A stretch of 64,000 nucleotides of DNA from Burkholderia lata (GCF_902499335.1 NZ_CABVQK010000010.1:62001-126000); one strand, 5' to 3'. Positions 33,750 to 44,300 are shown, counted from the first letter of the stretch. Notes: generated by a model from the sequence alone, not told the origin. Numbers and translations are program-made.

Positions 33750-35138
33750 TTACGCGATCCGCTTCGCGAGTTCGACGGCCTTGCCGATGTATGACGCAGG
33801 CGTCATCGCGAGCAGGCGATCCTTCGCATCCTGCGGGATCGCGAGCGTGCCGACGAATTCCTGCAGCGCTTCGCGCGTGATGCCCTTGCCGCGCGTCAGT
33901 TCCTTCAGCTGCTCGTACGGGTTCTCGATGCCGTAGCGGCGCATCACCGTCTGCACCGGCTCGGCGAGCACTTCCCAGCAGTTGTCGAGGTCTTCGTTCA
34001 GGCGTGCCGGGTTCACTTCGAGCTTGTCGAGGCCGCGGATCAGCGAGTCATACGCGAGCAGCGAGTAGCCGAGCGCGACGCCCATGTTGCGCAGCACCGT
34101 CGAGTCGGTCAGGTCGCGCTGCCAGCGCGATACCGGCAGCTTGTCGGCGAGGTGGCGCAGCGTCGCGTTCGCGAGGCCGAGGTTGCCTTCCGAGTTCTCG
34201 AAGTCGATCGGGTTGACCTTGTGCGGCATCGTCGACGAGCCGATTTCACCGGCCTTCGTCTTCTGCTTGAAGTAGCCGACCGAGATGTAGCCCCACACGT
34301 CGCGGTCGAGGTCGAGCAGGATCGTGTTCGCGCGCGCCACGGCGTCGAACAGCTCGGCCATGTAGTCGTGCGGCTCGATCTGGATCGTGTACGGGTTGAA
34401 CGTGAGCTTCAGGCGGGTCTCGATCACGTCGCGCGAGAACGCTTCCCAGTCGAATTCCGGGTACGCCGAGAGATGCGCGTTGAAGTTGCCGACCGCGCCG
34501 TTCATCTTGCCGAGGATCTCGACCTTCTCGATGCGCGTGATCGCACGGGCGAGGCGGGCCGCGACGTTCGCGAGTTCCTTGCCGAGCGTCGTCGGGCTGG
34601 CCGGCTGGCCGTGCGTGCGCGACAGCATCGGCTGCTCGGCGTGCGCGTGCGCGAGTGCGACGAGGCGCTGGTAGACCGTGCGCAGCGCCGGCAGGATCAC
34701 GTGTTCGCGCGCGCCGGCGAGCATCATCCCGTGCGACGTGTTGTTGATGTCTTCCGACGTGCACGCGAAGTGGATGAATTCGCTGGCCTTTTCGAGCTCT
34801 TCCTGGCCCTTTACCGATTCCTTCAGCCAGTATTCGACGGCTTTCACGTCGTGGTTCGTCACGCGCTCGATTTCCTTGATGCGGGCGGCGTCGTGCGCGG
34901 TGAAGCGCTCGGCGAGCTGCAGCAGGAACTGTTCGGACGCATCGGAGAAGCGCGGGACTTCCGCGAAGCCGGCGCGCGACAGCGCGATCAGCCAGTGCAC
35001 CTCGACGGTGACGCGGTGGCGCATGAAGGCGGCTTCGGAGAGCCAGTCGCGCAGCGCTTCGGTCTTGCTGGCGTAGCGGCCGTCGATGGGCGAAAGCGCG
35101 GTGAGGGCGAAAAGCGTATCGGGACGAGTGTCGGACAT
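33750..35138 (-). CDS. purB: Adenylosuccinate lyase
   Basis: Fumarate-releasing lyase acting twice in purine synthesis (SAICAR to AICAR, adenylosuccinate to AMP). The 462-residue protein has the family features LSPIDGRYASKTEAL near the N-terminus, HFACTSEDINNTSHG (near 130), and the catalytic signature GSSTMPHKVNPIDFENSEG (near 300). The start at 35138 gives the standard N-terminus. purH, another purine gene, lies elsewhere in the window. A LysR gene is divergent 231 bases away. Confidence 0.97.
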   Translation of the reverse strand: MSDTRPDTLFALTALSPIDGRYASKTEALRDWLSEAAFMRHRVTVEVHWLIALSRAGFAEVPRFSDASEQFLLQLAERFTAHDAARIKEIERVTNHDVKAVEYWLKESVKGQEELEKASEFIHFACTSEDINNTSHGMMLAGAREHVILPALRTVYQRLVALAHAHAEQPMLSRTHGQPASPTTLGKELANVAARLARAITRIEKVEILGKMNGAVGNFNAHLSAYPEFDWEAFSRDVIETRLKLTFNPYTIQIEPHDYMAELFDAVARANTILLDLDRDVWGYISVGYFKQKTKAGEIGSSTMPHKVNPIDFENSEGNLGLANATLRHLADKLPVSRWQRDLTDSTVLRNMGVALGYSLLAYDSLIRGLDKLEVNPARLNEDLDNCWEVLAEPVQTVMRRYGIENPYEQLKELTRGKGITREALQEFVGTLAIPQDAKDRLLAMTPASYIGKAVELAKRIA

Positions 35139-35369
35139 GATCGGGCGGGCCTTGGGGCCGGGTCGAGCGAGGGGAAGGAGAATCCGGCATTTTACCATCG
35201 GCGCGGGACGATCCCGGTCGCGCGCGGCCGGCGGGCGTCTCCGCGTGCGGACGCCGTGCCGGCGCCCGTCCGCGGCGGGGCGCCGGGCCGCTCGCCGGGC
35301 CGCCTGCGGGGCCCGCCCGCCGGTAGAATGCAGGCTTCTTCCCGACCGCCGCCCGCCGCGCCTGCCTGC

Positions 35370-36323
35370 ATGGAACTGAAATGGCTCGAAGACTTCGTTT
35401 CGCTCGCGGAAACGCGCAGCTTTAGCCGGTCCGCCGAGCTGCGGCACGTGTCGCAGCCGGCGTTTTCGCGGCGCATCCAGGCGCTCGAGGCATGGCTCGC
35501 GACCGAACTGATCGATCGTTCGGTTTATCCGACGCGGCTCACGCAGGCCGGGCAGATCTTCTACGAACAGGCGCTGACGATGCTGTCGCAGGCGCACGAG
35601 GCGCGCACGCTGCTGCGCGGCCACGTCGGCGCGCCGGTGCCGACGATCGAGTTCGCGGTGCCGCACACGCTGTCGCTCACGTATTTCCCGCGCTGGCTGC
35701 AGCGGATCGAGGCGAAGATGGGCCAGGTCCATACGCGGCTGCGCGCGCTGAACGTGCACGACGCGGTGCTGTCGCTCGTCGAGGGCGGCTGCGATCTCGT
35801 GATGGGCTACCACCACCCGAGCCATCCGGTCGCGCTCGACCCGGCGCGCTACGACATGCTGGTCCTCGGCAGCGAGCCGATCAGCCCGTTCTCGGCGCCG
35901 GGCCGCGCGGGGCGGCCGCGCTATACGCTGCCCGGCACGGCCGACGCGCGCGTGCCGTACCTGTCGTATACGCCGAACGCGTATCTCGGCCGGATGACGG
36001 AGGTCATCGTCGCGAATGCGTCGACGCCGCTGTTCCTCGATCGCGTCTATGAAACCGACATGGCCGAAGGGCTGAAGGCGATGGCGCTCGCGGGCCACGG
36101 CGTCGCGTTCCTGCCGCACAGCGCGGTCGAGGATGCGGTCGCGGGCGGCCGCCTGATCCGGCTCGACCGGTCGGTGCGCGGCGGCGCGCATCCGTTCACG
36201 CTGACGATGGAGATCCGGCTGTACTGCGACAAGCTCGCGCTGCAGGGCGACGATCCTCGCCAGAAGCTCGTGCGTGCGCTGTGGGACGTCGTGCGCGACG
36301 AACTGCGCGAAACCGCGGGTTAA
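35370..36323 (+). CDS. LysR-family regulator, HypT/YjiE-like
   Basis: A 317-residue LysR regulator whose sequence pattern resembles HypT (YjiE), the hypochlorite-responsive factor of E. coli: the helix-turn-helix RSFSRSAELRHVSQPAFSRR, and the effector-domain block PYLSYTPNAYLGRM that parallels a conserved HypT segment. A role in oxidant sensing is thus possible but not shown. It lies 276 bases upstream of gdhA in the same orientation, and nested inverted repeats in that gap could be its binding sites. Start 35370 gives the classical MELKWLEDFVSLAE N-terminus. Confidence 0.88.
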   Translation: MELKWLEDFVSLAETRSFSRSAELRHVSQPAFSRRIQALEAWLATELIDRSVYPTRLTQAGQIFYEQALTMLSQAHEARTLLRGHVGAPVPTIEFAVPHTLSLTYFPRWLQRIEAKMGQVHTRLRALNVHDAVLSLVEGGCDLVMGYHHPSHPVALDPARYDMLVLGSEPISPFSAPGRAGRPRYTLPGTADARVPYLSYTPNAYLGRMTEVIVANASTPLFLDRVYETDMAEGLKAMALAGHGVAFLPHSAVEDAVAGGRLIRLDRSVRGGAHPFTLTMEIRLYCDKLALQGDDPRQKLVRALWDVVRDELRETAG

Positions 36324-36460
36324 CCGTGGGCGGTTAACCGCGCCCGCGTTGGCCGGCCGGCTGTCGCCGAGCTTGCGGCGCCTGTCGGGCGGCTGTCCGG
36401 CGGCCGTCCCGCTTCCAGGAAACACGATTTTTCACGCACGCGATGCACGATCGATCGCGT

Positions 36461-36518
36461 GCGTTCTTGCGCAAATCGACCGCAGATTTGCGAAAAATCG
36501 CGATCATGCAAGAAACGC
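36461..36518. promoter_or_regulatory. Nested inverted repeats upstream of gdhA
   Basis: CGCAAAT (36470-36476) and ATTTGCG (36486-36492) form a perfect 7-9-7 dyad. It is bracketed by GCGTTCTTGC (36461-36470) and GCAAGAAACGC (36508-36518), a second imperfect inverted repeat. Size and AT-content suit a LysR-type binding region about 80-140 bases before the gdhA start. Confidence 0.5.
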
Positions 36519-36599
36519 ATAATCGAATAAGCAAACGGCATTGGATAAAAAAAACGGGTTTTTCGACAATGTGCGCACCTGTTGACCGTTGGAGCATCC

Positions 36600-37886
36600 A
36601 TGTCTTCGCAATTGCAGTCCATCCCGTCCTACCTGCACGCCGACGATCTCGGCCCGTGGGGCAACTATCTTCAGCAAGTCGATCGCGTCGCGCCGTACCT
36701 CGGCTCGCTGTCGCGCTGGCTCGAAACGCTGAAGCGCCCGAAGCGCATCCTGATCGTCGACTGCCCCATCGAGCTCGATAACGGCACCGTCGCGCACTTC
36801 GAAGGCTATCGCGTGCAGCACAACGTGTCGCGCGGCCCGGGCAAGGGCGGTGTGCGTTACCACCAGGACGTGACGCTGTCGGAAGTGATGGCACTGTCCG
36901 CGTGGATGTCGGTCAAGAACGCGGCCGTGAACGTGCCGTACGGCGGCGCGAAGGGCGGTATCCGCGTCGACCCGCGCAAGCTGTCGCGTGGTGAGCTCGA
37001 GCGCGTGACGCGCCGCTACACCAGCGAAATCGGCATCATCATCGGCCCGAACACCGACATTCCGGCGCCGGACGTCAACACCAACGAACAGGTGATGGCG
37101 TGGATGATGGACACGTACTCGATGAACCAGGGCCAGACGTCGACCGGCGTCGTGACCGGCAAGCCGATCGCACTCGGCGGTTCGCTCGGCCGCAAGGAAG
37201 CAACGGGCCGCGGCGTGTTCGTCGTCGGCAGCGAAGCGGCGAAGAAGAAGGGCCTCGAGATCGCAGGCGCACGCATCGCGGTGCAGGGCTTCGGCAACGT
37301 CGGCGGCATCGCGGCGAAGCTGTTCCAGGAAGCGGGTTCGAAGGTGATCGCGGTGCAGGATCACACGGGCACGATCTACCAGCCGGCCGGCCTCGATTCG
37401 AACAAGCTGCTCGAGCACGTCGCACGCACGGGCGGCGTCGCGGGCTTCGAAGGCGCGGAGCCGATGCCGAATGACGAGTTCTGGACGGTCGAAACCGACA
37501 TCCTGATCCCGGCGGCACTGGAAAACCAGATCACCGAGAAGAACGCAGCGAAGATCCGCACGAAGATCATCGTCGAAGGCGCGAACGGCCCGACGACGAC
37601 GGCGGCGGACGACATCCTGACCGCGAACGGCGTGCTCGTGATCCCGGACGTGATCGCGAACGCAGGCGGCGTGACCGTGTCGTACTTCGAGTGGGTGCAG
37701 GATTTCTCGAGCTTCTTCTGGACGGAAGACGAGATCAACCATCGTCTCGAGCGCGTGATGCGCGAAGCGTTCTCCGGCGTGTGGGCGGTCGCGGAAGAGC
37801 ACAAGGTGTCGGTGCGTACGGCGGCGTTCATCGTTGCGTGCAAGCGCATCCTGATGGCGCGCGAAATGCGCGGCCTGTACCCCTGA
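36600..37886 (+). CDS. gdhA: Glutamate dehydrogenase
   Basis: Interconverts glutamate and 2-oxoglutarate plus ammonia. The 428-residue protein is of the ~430-residue hexameric class, with GPGKGGVRYH (near residue 79), the catalytic Lys in VPYGGAKGGIR (near 107), the Rossmann motif VQGFGNVGG (near 226), and a late VSYFEWVQ block. The start at 36600 is chosen from the family N-terminus; an in-frame TTG at 36582 is open. It lies between a LysR gene and the glutamate/aspartate importer, so uptake and catabolism of glutamate are linked. Cofactor (NAD or NADP) not determined here. Confidence 0.96.
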   Translation: MSSQLQSIPSYLHADDLGPWGNYLQQVDRVAPYLGSLSRWLETLKRPKRILIVDCPIELDNGTVAHFEGYRVQHNVSRGPGKGGVRYHQDVTLSEVMALSAWMSVKNAAVNVPYGGAKGGIRVDPRKLSRGELERVTRRYTSEIGIIIGPNTDIPAPDVNTNEQVMAWMMDTYSMNQGQTSTGVVTGKPIALGGSLGRKEATGRGVFVVGSEAAKKKGLEIAGARIAVQGFGNVGGIAAKLFQEAGSKVIAVQDHTGTIYQPAGLDSNKLLEHVARTGGVAGFEGAEPMPNDEFWTVETDILIPAALENQITEKNAAKIRTKIIVEGANGPTTTAADDILTANGVLVIPDVIANAGGVTVSYFEWVQDFSSFFWTEDEINHRLERVMREAFSGVWAVAEEHKVSVRTAAFIVACKRILMAREMRGLYP

Positions 37887-38138
37887 TTGGTGGTTGCCGA
37901 TTTCGGATCGGTTGACTACGATCAATCCATGACGCAATCCATCCGGTTGCGTGCATGAACCCTCGCGGGCGGTGCCGAATCCGGCATCGCCCGCGTGCGC
38001 ATTCAGGCGCCGGAAGGGGCGCCCGAAGCCGGGAGGAAGGCTTCGCACAGCGCGATTCGTGGTTCGGTAAACAACCAGTACTTTCAAAAATATTACTTTG
38101 ATACACTGGCGCGGGTTTTAGCCAAGGAGATGACCAAA

Positions 38139-39032
38139 ATGAAATACCAAAAGGCAGTCCTGATGTTCGCGGCGCTTTGCGCGTTCGCAAGCGGCGCGCA
38201 TGCTCAGGAGACGGGCACGCTGAAGAAGATCAAGGACACGGGCGTGATCGCGCTGGGGCACCGCGAATCGTCGATTCCGTTCTCCTACTACGACCAGAAC
38301 CAGCAGGTGGTCGGCTATTCGCGCGAATTCCAGCTGAAGGTGGTCGACGCGGTGAAGAAGAAGCTGAACCTGCCGAACCTGCAGGTGAAGAACATTCCGG
38401 TCACGTCGCAGAACCGCATCCCGCTCGTGCAGAACGGCACGGTCGACATCGAGTGCGGCTCGACGACCAACAACGCGGAACGCCAGCAGCAGGCTGCGTT
38501 CTCCGACACGATCTTCGTGATCGGCACGCGCCTGATGACGAAGAAGGATTCGGGCGTCAAGGATTTCGCCGACCTGAAGGGCAAGACGGTCGTGACCACT
38601 GCCGGCACGACGTCCGAGCGCCTGCTGCGCAAGATGAACAACGAGAAGCAGCTCGGCATGAACATCATCAGCGCGAAGGATCACGGCGATTCGTTCAACA
38701 CGCTGGAATCGGGCCGCGCGGTCGCGTTCATGATGGATGACGCGCTGCTCGCGGGCGAGCGCGCGAAGGCGAAGCAGCCGGGCGAGTGGGTGATCGTCGG
38801 CACGCCGCAATCGGAAGAAGCGTACGGCTGCATGATGCGCAAGGGCGATGCGGACTTCAAGAAGGTCGTCGACGACGCGATCTCGCAAGTCGAGAAATCG
38901 GGCGACGCCGCGAAGATCTACGCGAAGTGGTTCGAGAACCCGATTCCGCCGAAGGGGCTGAACCTGAACTTCCCGCTGTCCGATTCGATGAAGAAGCTGT
39001 ACGCGAACCCGAACGACAAGGCGCTCGACTGA
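38139..39032 (+). CDS. gltI: Glutamate/aspartate ABC transporter, substrate-binding protein
   Basis: Periplasmic solute-binding protein of 297 residues. The signal peptide ends at SGAHAQ (cleavage after residue ~22). The mature part has the bacterial type 3 binding fold, with HRESSIPFSYYD and the VDIECGSTTNN block typical of GltI. The ATG at 38139 is preferred over 38130 because AAGGAG at 38124 then has a proper spacing. A strong hairpin with T-run follows (39066-39101), separating it from the permease genes and probably giving more binding protein than permease. Confidence 0.95.
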   Translation: MKYQKAVLMFAALCAFASGAHAQETGTLKKIKDTGVIALGHRESSIPFSYYDQNQQVVGYSREFQLKVVDAVKKKLNLPNLQVKNIPVTSQNRIPLVQNGTVDIECGSTTNNAERQQQAAFSDTIFVIGTRLMTKKDSGVKDFADLKGKTVVTTAGTTSERLLRKMNNEKQLGMNIISAKDHGDSFNTLESGRAVAFMMDDALLAGERAKAKQPGEWVIVGTPQSEEAYGCMMRKGDADFKKVVDDAISQVEKSGDAAKIYAKWFENPIPPKGLNLNFPLSDSMKKLYANPNDKALD

Positions 39033-39065
39033 CCGCACGGCCGTTGATGCAGAAATGACGCTAAT

Positions 39066-39101
39066 GAGACGGAAGAGGCCACGCTTCTTCCGTCTCTTTT
39101 T
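39066..39101 (+). terminator. Attenuator-like terminator between gltI and gltJ
   Basis: GAGACGGAAGA (39066-39076) pairs perfectly with TCTTCCGTCTC (39086-39096) around a 9-base loop and is followed by TTTTT. It lies inside the operon, 16 bases before gltJ, so partial read-through must feed gltJKL. Confidence 0.85.
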
Positions 39102-39116
39102 GCTGGAGTCTTGCCC

Positions 39117-39857
39117 ATGTCTTACCACTGGAACTGGGGCATCTTCCTGAGCCCCGTGTCGACCGGCGAGCCGACGACTTATTTCGGATGGCTGATGTCC
39201 GGCTTCTGGGTGACGATCGAAGTGTCGCTCGTCGCCTGGGTCATCGCGCTGATCGTCGGTTCGCTGTTCGGCGTGCTGCGCACCGTGCCGAACAAATGGC
39301 TGTCCGCGCTCGGCACCCTGTACGTGTCGATCTTCCGGAACATTCCGCTGATCGTGCAGTTCTTCGTCTGGTATCTCGTGATACCGGAGCTGCTGCCCGC
39401 GTCGATCGGCACCTGGATCAAGCAGTTGCCGCCCACCACGCAGTTCTTCACCGCGTCGATCATCTGTCTCGGCCTGTTCACGGGCGCGCGCGTGTGCGAA
39501 CAGGTGCGCTCGGGGATCAACGCGCTGCCGAAGGGCCAGCGCGCCGCCGGCCTCGCGATGGGCTTCACGCAATGGCAGACGTACCGCTACGTGCTGCTGC
39601 CGGTTGCGTACCGGATCATCGTGCCGCCGCTCACGTCGGAATTCCTGAACATCTTCAAGAACTCCGCGGTCGCGTCGACGATCGGCCTGCTCGACCTGTC
39701 CGCGCAGGCGCGCCAGCTCGTCGACTACACCGCGCAGACGTATGAGTCGTTCATTGCGGTGACGCTCGCGTACGTGATCATCAACCTCATCGTGATGGCG
39801 TTCATGCGCTGGATCGAAGGCCGTACGCGGCTGCCCGGCTATATCGGAGGCAAGTGA
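39117..39857 (+). CDS. gltJ: Glutamate/aspartate ABC transporter permease GltJ
   Basis: Inner membrane permease of 246 residues with five predicted helices. The HisM/GltJ-type EAA loop is seen around GINALPKGQRAAGLAMGFTQW. ATG at 39117 follows GGAG; a TTG at 39111 is the alternative. The stop codon overlaps the gltK start by one base (TGATG), so translation is coupled. Confidence 0.94.
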   Translation: MSYHWNWGIFLSPVSTGEPTTYFGWLMSGFWVTIEVSLVAWVIALIVGSLFGVLRTVPNKWLSALGTLYVSIFRNIPLIVQFFVWYLVIPELLPASIGTWIKQLPPTTQFFTASIICLGLFTGARVCEQVRSGINALPKGQRAAGLAMGFTQWQTYRYVLLPVAYRIIVPPLTSEFLNIFKNSAVASTIGLLDLSAQARQLVDYTAQTYESFIAVTLAYVIINLIVMAFMRWIEGRTRLPGYIGGK

Positions 39858-40534
39858 TGCATCAGTTCGACTGGAGTAGTATTCCCGGCGCGCTGCCGAC
39901 GCTGTGGACGGGGGCGGTCGTCACGTTCCAGATCACGCTGATCGCGATCGTGATCGGGATCGTCTGGGGCACGCTGCTGGCGCTGATGCGGCTGTCGGGC
40001 GTCAAGCCGCTCGCGTGGTTCGCGCAGGGCTACGTGACGGTGTTCCGTTCGATCCCGCTCGTGATGGTGCTGCTGTGGTTCTTCCTGATCGTGCCGCAGC
40101 TGCTGCAGGGCGTGCTCGGATTGTCGCCGACGATCGACATCCGTCTCGCATCGGCGATGGTCGCGTTCTCGCTGTTCGAAGCCGCGTATTATTCCGAGAT
40201 CATCCGCGCCGGCATCCAGGCGGTGCCGCGCGGGCAGGTGAACGCCGCGTTCGCGCTCGGCATGAACTACGCGCAGGCGATGCGCCTCGTGATCCTGCCG
40301 CAGGCGTTCCGCGCGATGATCCCGCTGCTGCTCACGCAGGCGATCGTCCTGTTCCAGGATACGTCGCTCGTGTACGTGATCAGTCTCGCGGACTTCTTCC
40401 GCACGGCGGCCAACGTCGGCGATCGCGACGGCACGACCGTCGAGATGGTCCTGTTCGCCGGCGCATGCTATTTCGTGATTTGCTCGTTGGCGTCTGCTCT
40501 CGTCAAGGGTCTCCAGAAAAAGGTCACAAGATGA
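39857..40534 (+). CDS. gltK: Glutamate/aspartate ABC transporter permease GltK
   Basis: Second permease subunit, 225 residues, with the EAA loop AGIQAVPRGQVNAAFALGMN and five predicted helices. ATG at 39857 overlaps the gltJ stop; an adjacent GTG at 39854 is in the same frame. Its stop overlaps the gltL start in ATGA, typical of tightly coupled ABC operons. Confidence 0.94.
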   Translation: MHQFDWSSIPGALPTLWTGAVVTFQITLIAIVIGIVWGTLLALMRLSGVKPLAWFAQGYVTVFRSIPLVMVLLWFFLIVPQLLQGVLGLSPTIDIRLASAMVAFSLFEAAYYSEIIRAGIQAVPRGQVNAAFALGMNYAQAMRLVILPQAFRAMIPLLLTQAIVLFQDTSLVYVISLADFFRTAANVGDRDGTTVEMVLFAGACYFVICSLASALVKGLQKKVTR

Positions 40535-41256
40535 TTTCCATCAAGAACGTTTCGAAGTGGTACGGCCAGTTTCAGGTCCTCACCGACTGCACGACCGAGG
40601 TCAAGAAAGGCGAAGTGGTCGTCGTGTGCGGCCCGTCGGGCTCGGGCAAGTCGACGCTGATCAAGACCGTGAACGGCCTCGAGCCGTTCCAGCAGGGCGA
40701 GATCCTCGTGAACGGCCAGTCGGTCGGCGACAAGAAGACGAACCTGTCGAAGCTGCGCTCGAAGGTCGGGATGGTGTTCCAGCATTTCGAGCTGTTCCCG
40801 CACCTGTCGATCACCGAGAACCTGACGCTCGCGCAGGTCAAGGTGCTCGGCCGCGGCAAGGACGAGGCGAACGAGAAGGGCATGAAGCTGCTCGATCGCG
40901 TCGGCTTGAAGGCGCATGCGCACAAGTTCCCGGGGCAGCTGTCGGGCGGCCAGCAGCAGCGTGTCGCGATTGCGCGCGCGCTGTCGATGGATCCGATCGC
41001 GATGCTGTTCGACGAGCCGACGTCCGCGCTCGACCCCGAGATGATCAACGAAGTGCTCGACGTGATGGTCGAACTCGCGCAGGAAGGGATGACGATGATG
41101 GTCGTCACGCACGAAATGGGCTTCGCGAAGAAGGTCGCCCATCGCGTGATCTTCATGGACAAGGGCGCGATCGTCGAGGACGACCGCAAGGACGATTTCT
41201 TCTCGAATCCGAAATCGGAACGCGCGAAGGACTTCCTCGCGAAAATCCTGCACTGA
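40531..41256 (+). CDS. gltL: Glutamate/aspartate ABC transporter ATPase GltL
   Basis: ATP-hydrolysing subunit of 241 residues. Walker A is GPSGSGKST (about residues 34-42), the ABC signature is LSGGQQQR (about 135), and Walker B is IAMLFDEPTSALD (about 155-167), followed by the H-loop THE. It completes the gltIJKL importer and ends at a strong terminator. Confidence 0.97.
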   Translation: MISIKNVSKWYGQFQVLTDCTTEVKKGEVVVVCGPSGSGKSTLIKTVNGLEPFQQGEILVNGQSVGDKKTNLSKLRSKVGMVFQHFELFPHLSITENLTLAQVKVLGRGKDEANEKGMKLLDRVGLKAHAHKFPGQLSGGQQQRVAIARALSMDPIAMLFDEPTSALDPEMINEVLDVMVELAQEGMTMMVVTHEMGFAKKVAHRVIFMDKGAIVEDDRKDDFFSNPKSERAKDFLAKILH

Positions 41257-41293
41257 GCGTCCGCGCTCGTCGGCGCTGCAGGTGCGTCGATGC

Positions 41294-41329
41294 GAAAACC
41301 GCCCGGCCGAGCGCCGGGCGGTTTTTTTT
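41294..41329. terminator. Terminator shared by gltL and the autotransporter gene
   Basis: AAAACCGCCCGGC and GCCGGGCGGTTTT form a long stem followed by eight T residues on the plus strand, with a shorter A-run before it that serves the convergent minus-strand gene. Confidence 0.88.
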
Positions 41330-41346
41330 CGTCCGCAGGTCGTGCG

Positions 41347-44300
41347 TTACCAGCTGTAGCGGTAGCCGACCTGCCCGACGATGCCGCGCCGGTAGTCGCC
41401 GCCGATGTTGCGCGCGATCTTCGCGTTCGCATACAGCTCGCCCGATTTGCCGAAGCCCGCGGTCACGCCGACGCCGAGCTCGTACCACGTGCGACCGAGA
41501 TGCGTCGCGAACGGCGTGCCGCCGACGACGGTCTGGCCCGGCGACAGGAAGTCGTGCAGCACGTCGGCCGTGAAGTACGGCGTCGCGGCGCCGCCGCCCG
41601 AATCCGACTGGAGGTTCGGCCGGAAGATGCGCACGCCGACGCGGCCGCGCAGCGCGTTCGTCGTCGTGCCCGATACCGCCGAGACGTTGTCGTTGAACCC
41701 GTTCAGCTTCAGGTACTGGGCCATCAACTGCGCTTGCGGCTCGACCGCAACCGGCAGCGCGCCGATCGCGAACGGCTTGCCGACTTCCTGCGACAGCGCG
41801 ATGCCGAAGCCGTTCTGCGACGCCTCGTTGCCGTAGCTGTCGCGATAGCGGTTGCCGTAGTGCGTGACCTGCCCGACGCTGTCGAAGTACGTTCCGTCGG
41901 ACAGGTACTTCGTCCAGTAGCCGCCGATGCTCTGCGCGTGCATCTCGACCGAGCCAGTCGACGTCGACAGGTTGGCCGTATCGGCGCGCGCCATGTCGCT
42001 GAAGCTCGCGTTCGACACGCCGATGCTGGCCGTCACGCCCGCATGCGTGCTGCCACCGCCGTTCGGTGCCTGGTCGAGCGTCCAGTCCTTGCCGAACTGC
42101 GCGAAGAACGTGCGTTCGTCGGCCGCGAAGCGGCCCGCGTTCGCGTCGAGGCTCTGGCCGCCGATGCGCCCCCACACGCCGTCGCGATTGCCGGGCTGCT
42201 GTTTTTCGAGGTTGTAGATGTCACCGACACGCTCGTGCAGCTTGCCGAGCGTCGAGAAGCCATAGTCGGCGTTGAGCAGCGGCGTGAGCGCATAGCCCGA
42301 GACGCCAGGCCGATACGCGAGCGTGCCGCCGCCGTTTCCGTTGCCGCTACCGTCGCCATCACCGCCGCCGGACGGATGGATCGGGTCGCCGGGGTCCGTC
42401 GAATCGAGCTGCGACCGCAGGTACCAGCCGTTCGCGTCGCCTTGCCCGCCGCGATAGAGCCGGTATTCGTACGCACCCGCCTGCACGGGGCCTGCGAGCT
42501 GGAACGCCGATGTGGTGGTCGTGCCGCCGTTGGTCGTGACGACCACCGGAATCCCGTCGCCCTTCGTCTGTGCGCCGGTGCCGGCCGTGTTGGCGATCTT
42601 CAGGCCCGTCGTGCCGCTCGCCGCGCCGCCGTTCACGATCACCCGATCGGTCGGCGATGCGTCGGCGCCGAGGAACGTGTTGAGCGCGATCGTGCCGCCG
42701 TTGCCGACGTAGCTGCCGGTTGTCAGCGTCTTGTAGCTGCCCGCGAGCGTCGGCGAACCGGTCGGTGCCGCGAATGCGACCAGGCCCGCGTTGTTCAGGC
42801 TGCTCAGCACGGAGCTGCCCGTCATGCGCCACGTGCTGGTGTTGTCCACCGTCAGCGCGACCGGATCGATCTTGCCGGTCAGCGTGGTGCCGTTCGCGAG
42901 GAACACGTTGCCGGTGCTCGATGCGTCGGAGACGATGTCGCCGGCCAGGTTCACGGCCGATGCGGTGAAGGTGGTGTTGCTGCGGTTCGACAGGTCGAGC
43001 AGCGTGCCGTTGCCGGCGGTCACGACCGTGCCGTTGCGCACGGCGATGTCGGCCGTGCCGCCGCGCGCGGCGAAGGCCGGCCCGGTGGCGGACGTGACGC
43101 TGCCGCCGTCGACCAGCACCGAACTCGTCGCGCCGTTTGCGAGCGTATCGGACGTCAGCACGCCGGCCGTCGCACCCTTGAGCGTCGTGCCGGTCAACGC
43201 GAGCATGCCGCCGCTGTCGGCGGTGGCGCCGTTGCCGGCGGCGCTGGCGATCGTCGAGCCCGTATCGCCGATGCGGCCGCCGTTCTGCGCGACGAGGCCG
43301 TCGGCCGTCGTGCCCGACGTGGTGATCTTCGCGCCCGACAGCAGTGCGGTCGCGCCGCCGTTCGTCACGATCGCGGCCGAACCCGCGCCGGTCGTCGAAA
43401 CCATCGTGCCGTTGGCCGCCAGCGTCGAAGCCGCACCCGACACGAAGAAGCCGCGCGCGTTGTCGCCGGTGGTCCGGACGACGGTCGCCGCATCGGCCGC
43501 GATGCGTGCGCCGGCCCCTGTCGACGACAGTCCGTCGGCGCCCCCGCCGGTCGTGCCGATCTGCGTGCCGGACAGCGCGATCGTCGCGTTCGTCCCCTGG
43601 TTGTCGATTCCCTTGCCCGAGCCGCCGACCGCGATCGACGTCGCGCCGGCCGCGAGCCCGCCGCCCGTCACGGTCGGGTCGATCAGCACGCCGTCGGCGC
43701 TGCCGTTCGCGATCACGGTGCCGGCACCCGACAGCGCGACCGAGGCGCCGGCACCCGTCAGGTGCACGCCCGCGATGCCGTCGTCGGCCTCGATCGAACC
43801 CGCGTTGGCGAGCGTCGCCGACGCACCCTGGACGAGCGCACCGGTGCCGTCGGATACGTGGATCGTCGACGCGTTGTTCACCGTGCCGAGCGCGCCGATC
43901 ACGACGCCCGTCGAGCCGGCGCCCGTCAGCAGCACGGTGTCGCGGTTCTCGAGCGTGCCGAGGTTCTGCGCGACGAAGCCGGTCACGCCGGCCGTCGATG
44001 ACGTGACGGCGGCGTGGTTGGTGAGCATCGTCGCGACCGGTGCGCCTGCATTGGCACCGGCGAGGTCGTGCGCCTGGCCGTCGACGACGCCGGCGATCGC
44101 ACCGGCCGCGTTCAGGTTGATCGTCGCGCCCGCGTCGATCGTGCCTTGCGCGCCGCCTTCGACCGCGATCGCGATGCCGTTCGCGCCGTTGACGTTGTAG
44201 GTCGCGTTGCCGGTCGACAGCACGGTGCCGGCGTCGGTCGCGAGCACGCCGTGCGCGCGCTGGCCGTTGACGTCGGTCGTCAGCGTGCCGGCCGTCGACG

